The notes beneath the pieces were generated by a model. The model ran no database searches. It was not told the origin of the DNA and was given only the letters and a program-made list of their open reading frames with translations. The position numbers and the translations under genes were made by a program. Shown in pieces: positions 57,687-64,000 of a stretch of 64,000 nt of DNA. Source of the stretch: Sodiomyces alkalinus F11 (lineage: Eukaryota > Ascomycota > Sordariomycetes > Glomerellales > Plectosphaerellaceae); the NCBI RefSeq assembly GCF_003711515.1, contig NW_021167089.1, positions 783,799 through 847,798 on the forward strand, given 5' to 3'. Every line of letters starts with the position of its first letter. The stretch's first letter is position 1.

Positions 57687-60294
57687 ATGTCGAAGAGGTT
57701 CCGCGAGATCCTGCCGGCATCGAGCGTTCTCTCGACTTCTGAAAAGTCACCATCAGCGTTCAGGCCCTCCTCCTTGACAGGTGAATCCGGGAAGAGAAAG
57801 CGGATAACCACTCACCTCGCGTGCAACGCCTGTCGAGGCAGGAAAACGCGGGTAAGCCAATGACCGGAACGTCCCTCTCTCTGATGCCATTCCGTCAAAC
57901 CGAAAAAAAAAAAAAAAAAAAGATTTCTTCCATGTTATCTCTTTCTTATTTTCCTGCTTCACCACCGTACCGTAGCCGTTTCCTGACCAGATCATTCTGA
58001 CTTGCCCGATGCCCCATGTCAGTGCGATGGCAATCGGCCGATCTGCGGCGCTTGTCAAAAGCGTTCGACAGAATGCCTCTACGTCGACAAACACGACAAA
58101 GAGCTGACGGCCGATGCCATGGCTGAAACCCTCGAACTGGTTGAGCTTCTAAAGACACTTCCCGAGGCCCAAGCTGTTGGCGTACTGCGATTGCTCCGTC
58201 TCCGCAGTAACCCGTCAAGCGTTCTCTCCGATGTCCCATGGCGGCGAGATGGCACCTTCGACAAATCGCTCCAAAGCGTAGCTTCCCCCGCGCAGTGGAC
58301 CATGGAGTACGAACTGATGTCACGGAATCCCGTGTCTTACCCGGCGTTGAAGCCCCGGGCTGCATCTTCATTAGAAGAGATCGGTTTGGATCGGTTGTGC
58401 CCGTTGCGTCGCACGTCGTCCTCCACCGCAGGGTATGGGTATGAGGAACGCAACTCAACGTCCGACTTGGTTCCCCCTGCGAGTGGCTCCGATCAAGCAC
58501 CGCCAACATACTGCGACGAACGCCTACGGGACCTCGATGTCGCATTCTGGACAGACGTGCCCATCGACCCTCACTTGGCCGCTCGTATCATTTCCCTTTA
58601 TCTGGAGACTGACCATCCTTTGATCGGGACCTTCGACCCTTCCATGTTTGTAGCGGACTTAATCAATCGCCAGTCGACCTTCTGCTCGTCCTTTCTCGTA
58701 AATGCCATCATGTCCTGGGGAAGTGTGAGTCGGCTCCCTTGAGACATTTCCTCCGTCGGCCGGCTCTGCCGATCCGTCGTCTGACAGCTTTTTGCAGCAA
58801 ATGTATTCCTCAATTGATTCTTCTGCGAGCCAGTACGTGGACTTGTTCTGCGACGAAACAGAAAGGCTTTGGAAGGCGAAGAGTTCGTCCGACGACCTCC
58901 CCACGCTTGCCGGCGCTCAGCTTTTGGGTCTGGCCTATCAGGCCAGTGGCAGAAACCACCTGGTCTTGGGGTGCTTTGCATCCGCCTATCGCATGGGTGT
59001 TCGGATGTGCCTGTTTGGCGTCGAGCCAGAAGCCGCTACGAAGTCGATGGAAGAAATGCCAGAGCATCTCCGGCGCCCTGCCTCGTACGCGGCCTGGGGC
59101 ATCTTCAACTGGATCGTGTAAGCTCCGATGTCCTTGGTGTTGTCGTTTTGACCTAGGCCCTCACAGCTTCTGACGGATCTCTTAGTCTCACAGCCCTGTT
59201 TTATCAGCAGCCGGGTCTCGTATATCCAGAGTATCCACCCGTGCTCCCAATACCGGGCGCGCGCGACGAGGCCACGGCCTTCTCTCAAGAAATGTGGGTG
59301 GAAGAGGACCGCGCGTCGAATCATGCGTCAGACCATACTTCCAACCATATTTCCAACCGCGGTGCCTTGGACTATGCCGCAGACCAGACCACGAGTACGG
59401 ACCCAACACTTCCGGGGTACATGGGCGAAACGTTCCCCGCATTGTGCAGGTTCTGGCGCATCATGCATGCCCTCACTGTGCAGTACTACAGGTACCAGAC
59501 GAGACCTCCCAGCTGTCCGAGTAGCCGCGTTGGCTTAGAGTTCGCAGAATACAAGTACCGCGAGCTCATCGCCTGGGCAGAGACCCTGCCAGAGTCGCTA
59601 GTTCAGTCTGACACCAGCCCCCACCATGTGATGGTTTTCCAGTGAGTCTCTCACACGGGGATGTTTTTCATCTCGGGGTAAGTGTCTGACATCTTGGGTT
59701 TGCAGCATCTGGTTCCATGCCGCCATACTGGACATTTTCCGGCCCTTCCTCCAACGTCCAGGGGGGCAAGGGGCTCGTCTTAAGACGTTCTCTTCCCGCG
59801 ATAGTTCTCCAGACGCTACGTTTGCGGCGTCAGTGAACCAACTCAAAAGGCTCATTCTCGTCTACCGGTTGAGATATGCTTCCTCGGCGTACAGCATCCT
59901 CTGGCACACGGGGTTAACGTACCTGGCCAACGCGGTGCTCCACGACACGGAGGATTCAGAATGGTACTTTTACTTCCTCGTTTGCGTGTACGGGTACCAG
60001 ACGCTCCGACGTTCGTACCGCCTGGCAGAAGCAGTCGGCCGTGGGCTCCTGTCCATGGCGCTCCGTGACGGGAACATTTCGGCCGGTGAGGCCCGCAGGA
60101 TCCTGCAGGATCTCAAGAACGGGGGGCTGAGCGAGGCACCGGACGACATGAGGGCCACATTCATGATTGATCTCGAATTGGCTAGCACGAACCCGGATGA
60201 AGCTAAAGTGGAGGCACTGGCGACGCAGTTCGACGACCTGGCTTTGTTTCAGGACTTTACCAACAATGCAGGGGAGCCTTTCTGCTATGTTTAG
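57687..60294 (+). CDS. Zn2Cys6 fungal transcription factor
   Basis: Five exons: 57687-57851, 58023-58724, 58798-59117, 59186-59641 and 59706-60294, giving 743 residues. The binuclear zinc cluster uses Cys46, 49, 56, 63, 66 and 73 (spacing 2-6-6-2-6) and is split by intron 1 just before Cys56. A basic KRKR lies ahead of it. The middle contains the fungal-specific transcription-factor domain: ISLYLETDHPLIGTFDPSMF, AQLLGLAYQASGRNHLVLG, ASAYRMGVRMCLFG, AAWGIFNW, and later FHAAILDIFRPFLQRP. The C-terminal helices (LILVYRLRYASSAYSILWH) match regulators often labelled nitrogen-assimilation-like, but neither target genes nor inducer can be read from sequence. Intron 1 holds a run of 19 A. The gene is divergent from NAB2 and tandem with GRX5. 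Confidence 0.91.
57903..57921. repeat. A19 homopolymer in intron 1 of the Zn2Cys6 gene
   Basis: Nineteen A on the sense strand inside the intron that splits the zinc-cluster exon pair. Confidence 0.85.
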
Positions 60295-60738
60295 TATAGT
60301 CACGGTTCCTTGCTAAGAGACAAGCAGGGTGGAGCGCTTGGAGAGGAGGGGGCTCTGTGGTTCATGGTCCAGGGACTTCGTTCTGAGATGGGCAAGCAAA
60401 TCGTAGTCGATGGGATTTTGATTTAAATGGTGAAGCCAGGAGTAAAGGCTACCTGTGTCGCGTCATGATTAGTGAACCATGCGATTCATGTTGGGAGAGG
60501 CGCGCCATCAGGATCGGCTCCTGACTGAGAATTGAACAGTTGGAGAGTTGGTGAGTTGGTGAGACGGATGACAAATGCAGCCTCACCGAGTTTACCGAGA
60601 AGCGATTACATCACCCGAATGCTGGGAAGGTACTTCGTACTATTTTTTGTCGTTCTTCGCTTCAACAATCTTGAACTGAGCCCGTTTGCCTCATAATTAC
60701 ACACCAGTGCTCCTCACATCATTCAACCCAGCGTGAAG
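60295..60738. other. GRX5 promoter region
   Basis: About 440 bases between tandem plus-strand genes. A GTTGGAGAGTTGGTGAGTTGGTGAG-type imperfect repeat lies near 60,538-60,562. No gene was seen. Confidence 0.55.
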
Positions 60739-61425
60739 ATGTGGGCAAGGTCGATAATCTCATCCGTAAGCTCATCGAGACTCGCATCAATCATTCCCTC
60801 AGCCTGCTAACGCCGTCGTTTCGCCCTCCCGAACAGAATGCCTTCCGGCAGGCCGCTCGGCCATCCGCTCTCCGCGCGCCGCGATTCTTTTTCCAACCTG
60901 CACAGCTCCGACTTCTCTCTGATCAAACCCGGCAAGCCATCGAAAAGGCCGTCGCGTCAGCTCCCGTAGTGCTATTCATGAAGGGCACGCCCGAGACGCC
61001 ACAGTGCGGGTTCTCCCGCGCCAGCATCCAGGTCCTGGGCCTGCAGGGTGTGGACCCGGCCAAGTTTGCGGCGTTCAACGTGTTGGAGGACCCCGAGTTG
61101 CGATCTGGTGAGTTCTACTGGGGAGGGGTTCGTTTATTGAAAAAAAAAAAAAAAAAAATTGTCGCCATATTGGGGCCCCCGCTCAGGAGGGGGAAGGATG
61201 GATAGAAAAGTGATCTTCGGTTCCGTGCTGACAACGTCGGCGAAACTCGTCACGATAGGCATCAAGGAGTTCTCGGATTGGCCGACCATCCCGCAACTAT
61301 ATGTCGACAAGGAGTTCGTAGGCGGGTGCGACATTCTCGTCTCGATGCACCAGAATGGAGAACTGGCCAAGTTGTTGGAGGAAAAGAAAGTTCTCGCCGA
61401 GGGCGACGGTGGCAAGCAGGAGTAG
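60739..61425 (+). CDS. GRX5: Mitochondrial monothiol glutaredoxin Grx5
   Basis: Three exons: 60739-60765 (27 nt), 60837-61107 and 61259-61425, giving 154 residues. Grx5 passes 2Fe-2S clusters, held with glutathione, to acceptor proteins in the mitochondrial matrix. The N-terminus MWARSIISS, followed by Arg/Ala-rich sequence with few acidic residues up to ~residue 36, is a presequence. The glutaredoxin fold starts near [28 protein letters not shown] at residues 66-69 is the monothiol active site. [14 protein letters not shown] and GGCDIL form the glutathione-binding side. Intron 1 (GTAAGC, branch GCTAAC, acceptor AACAG) was placed by phase. A reading from 60741 without this intron lacks an ATG. 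Intron 2 contains a run of 19 A and ends CGATAG. Confidence 0.94.
61140..61158. repeat. A19 homopolymer in GRX5 intron 2
   Basis: Nineteen A on the sense strand, some 30 bases after the donor site. Confidence 0.85.
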
Positions 61426-61663
61426 AAGAAGAGGATACATGGGGACGTTTGGTCCGAACGCTCTCCGCTCATAGACGGACTGCCAGTCGGAGATTTCTGC
61501 AGAAAAAAAGAAAAAGAAAAAACCCCCCCATACATGTACGATATCGTGTCACGAAAAACCACATTACAAACCCTCGGCAACGCGTTTCGACGGTCTCGAA
61601 AACATGCCAATCTATACATTATTAATCACTCGGGAATTTTCCCGGAATTTTCTATCCCATTTT

Positions 61664-63688
61664 TTACAACAAAGGATAGGCGGCCCCATCGCCACGCATA
61701 TCGCTCCCCGCCGACCAGACACCCGTCTTCTCCACGGGATCAACCGTATATCGGATGACCTGGCCGCGACCGAACAGACCTCGGTCCGCGCCGGTAACGA
61801 CTTTGACTTTGTGTCCCAAGGCCCGCAGACCTTCGACAGTGGCCTCGGGCATGCCCTCTTCGACGTTGACGGTCCAGTCAAAGTCGATGCATATACGCGG
61901 CGCGTCGAGGGTCTGTTGTGGGGTCAGGCCGGCGATCAACTGGCCGAGGAGGACCTGGACGTGGCCCTGGGGCTGCATGAAGCCGCCCATGACGCCGAAG
62001 GCGCTGTGCAACGAGCCGTCCGGTAGGTTGGTCACCATACCAGGGATGATGGTGTGGTAGGGACGCTTGCGTGGCGCGAGCCGGTTGGGGTGCGCCGGGT
62101 CGAGACTGAAGTTGGCGCCGCGGTTCTGCAGGGTGAAGCCACAGCCCTTTGGGATAATGCAGGTACCGAAGCCTCCGTAGTTGCTGTTGATGAAGGAGGC
62201 GGCGTTGCCCTCGGCATCCGAAACGGCGAAGTAGACCGTATCGCTGCTTTGCAGGGCCGGGGGGCTGAAGGATGGCCGGCCGTGCTCGAGATGCGCGGCA
62301 GTGCGCGCCGGGTCAAAGAGTTTGGCGCGCTCGGCGAGGTACTCGCGGGAGGTGAGACCGGCGGCCGGCACGGACTCGACGTTGGGGTCAGTGACGTACC
62401 AGCGGGCGTCGGTAAAGCCGAGGCGCAGGGCCTCGATGATGGCGTGCAGGTAAGGGGCCGTGTTGTGATCGTCGGGGCCCCACTGCGGGATCCTGCCCTG
62501 GGCCCGTAGCTCTTTGAGGATGCCGAGCGCCATAAGGGCCACGATGCCCTGTCCGTTAGGGGGGTGCTCCCAAAGCTCGACTCCCTCGTCGGCGAAGATG
62601 CCGGCGTCCAGCTTGAGGGAGATGGGATCCACCGGCTCACTGCCCGTCTCAAGGTGGTGGGCCAGATCGTCGAGCTCGAGATGGCCGCCGAGATCCTTAC
62701 ACACCTTGACGAGCTCCTCGGCGATGCGGCCCTTGTAAAACCCGGCCTTGCCCTCGGAAGTCAAGGTGCGGAAAGTTTGCGCCAAGGTGGGGTTCTTCAT
62801 GATCTCGCCTGGCTTGGGCGCCCGTACGCCGTCTTTGGCCGCGGGGTCCTTCTTAAGCATTTCAGCAAAGTTGGGCGAAGCGTCGCGGACAAGTTGCTCG
62901 GCTTCGTTCCACTAGAGACGGAATTACAAATCAGCTTTCCTCGACTGTGTGTGTTGGATAAGACGACGGCGCCACTCCTGGTCACAAGGATAAAGAAAAC
63001 TTACGTAGGTCCCGGTAAGCTCCGAAACGGGGAAGCCTTTCTCGGCGAGGTCAATGGCCGGCGCGAGGATCTGTTCCAGGGAGAGCGCCTTGCTGCCAAG
63101 GCGATCGACGGTGTCGCACCAACCGGCTGCGGCCCCAGGGACAGTTACGGCGTGAACGCTAGAGAAGGGAATTTTACCAGCAGCACCGTCGCTCAGCCCA
63201 AGGTCGTTCCGGATGGTCTCAAGCGTGCACTTGGCGCCAGAACGCCCCGAACCGTTCATGGCAGATACTTTCCCCGTCTTCGCGTCGTAGTACAAGATGA
63301 ACATATCGCCTCCGATGCCTGTTGAACATGGCTCTGTCACGTTCAGACCCGCGGCTGCTGCGATGTTAGTGTGCTTGCTTAGATGCTACGAGAACCTACT
63401 TCCGTGGTTCTTTGTCTAGATGTTGCCAACTGACCGACAGCGACGGCAGCGTCCTGCGGGAGAGTGGCGTCAGCGTGTCATGCCCAACCATCATCGTCTC
63501 GGACAGTTCGATGTCCAACTTACAGCAGCATTGCCACCGGCTTGAAGAATCTGAAGACCACATTGAGCGGCGAGTGGTTGGGTGCATGACACGATACCCT
63601 TGGAGCTGTGAACAACGCTTCTCCTACTAGGAAAGCGAGTGAACTCCGCGGCCCGGGAGGTGTGAAGGGATGTGGTATCAAGGGGCAT
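61664..63688 (-). CDS. Gamma-glutamyltransferase-family (Ntn-hydrolase) protein
   Basis: Four exons: 63688-63524, 63453-63435 (19 nt), 63357-63005 and 62911-61664, giving 594 residues. The family cleaves gamma-glutamyl bonds such as that of glutathione after self-cleavage. GIVSCTQPLAAQCGLQILQAGGNAA is completed by the mini-exon (DAAVAV) and then AAAGLNVTEPCSTGIGGDMF, the conserved large-subunit start. The predicted nucleophile is Thr404 in SSDTVYFAVSD, leaving a small subunit of ~191 residues, the normal size. GFTLQNRGANFSLDPAHPN and PGMVT follow, and GVMGGFMQPQGHVQVLL forms the oxyanion region. No signal peptide or membrane anchor is visible, so this is the soluble, bacterial YwrD-like type; the true substrate may differ from glutathione. 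The mini-exon's donor is GTCAGT, weaker than its neighbours. It is convergent with GRX5. Confidence 0.91.
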
Positions 63689-64000
63689 TGTGTGTAAGGT
63701 CACGGTATGATGAGAGAGTAAGGCTTATACGAGAGTGCTGGTTCGTGAGGAAGCAGGTATGTAAAGAGATGGGCAAGATGTGTCTTGGGCAGGGGCGGCA
63801 GGGACTATGTAGGCGGACGGGGCAGGAGGACAGGAATTGGATACTTGGATCTCGGACCGGCTCTTACGCAATAGCATCCAACAGCATAGCATAACATCCA
63901 GATTTCTTTCCATGTAGGAAGTCAAAGTCAAGTGGGCAAGAGGGGACAGGACACCTCGACCTCTGCCCAAGGGTTTGGGGGTGGAGGACTGGCCCCTGTA
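63689..64000. other. Promoter side of the gamma-glutamyltransferase gene
   Basis: The last ~310 bases of the window, upstream of the minus-strand start at 63,688. No other gene was seen before the window ends. Confidence 0.55.

Noticed and set aside
1..64000. tRNA, 5S rRNA, CRISPR array, phage or plasmid functions
   Set aside because: No T-loop/acceptor pairing, no regular spacer-repeat array and no phage or plasmid proteins were found. The gene set is fungal nuclear.

Overview
The window looks like nuclear DNA of a filamentous ascomycete (Pezizomycotina, probably Sordariomycetes). The genes carry short introns of about 55-165 bp with GTANGT-type donors, CTAAC/CTGAC branch sequences and C/G-rich third codon positions. 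The protein set is eukaryotic and fungal (capping protein, Atg22, Mediator, eL33, Nab2, a Zn2Cys6 regulator, DUF2406, DUF3602). The first 4.5 kb shows the TA-rich signature of repeat-induced point mutation (RIP). I resolved 18 protein-coding genes to exon level. Every exon chain keeps a consistent reading phase, which is the main internal check.

Layout: 1-4.5 kb is an AT-rich, RIP-degraded block with an integrase/transposase-like relic (+) and a second degenerate ORF (-). From 4.9 to 16.3 kb lie four minus-strand genes: an atypical NAD-dependent epimerase/dehydratase, actin-capping protein beta, a BAH-PHD chromatin protein and vacuolar ATG22. From 17.9 to 24.3 kb lie a DUF2855 protein (+), isopropylmalate isomerase LEU1 (+) and a small DUF3602 repeat protein (-). 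From 26.4 to 33 kb lie a FUN30-type SNF2 remodeler (-), VMA21 (+) and a DUF2406 protein (-). The stretch 33-39.6 kb is gene-poor. From 39.6 to 51 kb lie ribosomal protein eL33 (-), glucose-6-phosphate dehydrogenase (+) and Mediator MED14 (+, with a 35-N assembly gap in intron 1). From 51.7 to 64 kb lie protoporphyrinogen oxidase HEM14 (-), NAB2 (-), a Zn2Cys6 regulator (+), mitochondrial monothiol glutaredoxin GRX5 (+) and a gamma-glutamyltransferase-family enzyme (-).

Most genes are single-copy housekeeping genes with no evident common pathway. The only suggestive pairing is GRX5 next to the gamma-glutamyltransferase (both glutathione-linked, convergent). I found no prophage, CRISPR array, plasmid, rRNA or convincing tRNA gene, and no clear multi-gene novel system. 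The more unusual observations are two 160-bp MITE-like elements in inverted orientation 15 kb apart, very small internal exons (6, 10, 19 and 21 nt), a dispersed intergenic 9-mer TACGGAGTA, clusters of GGTACC/ACCTAAGGT palindromes, long A and G homopolymers in introns and spacers, and introns that could be retained without breaking the frame.
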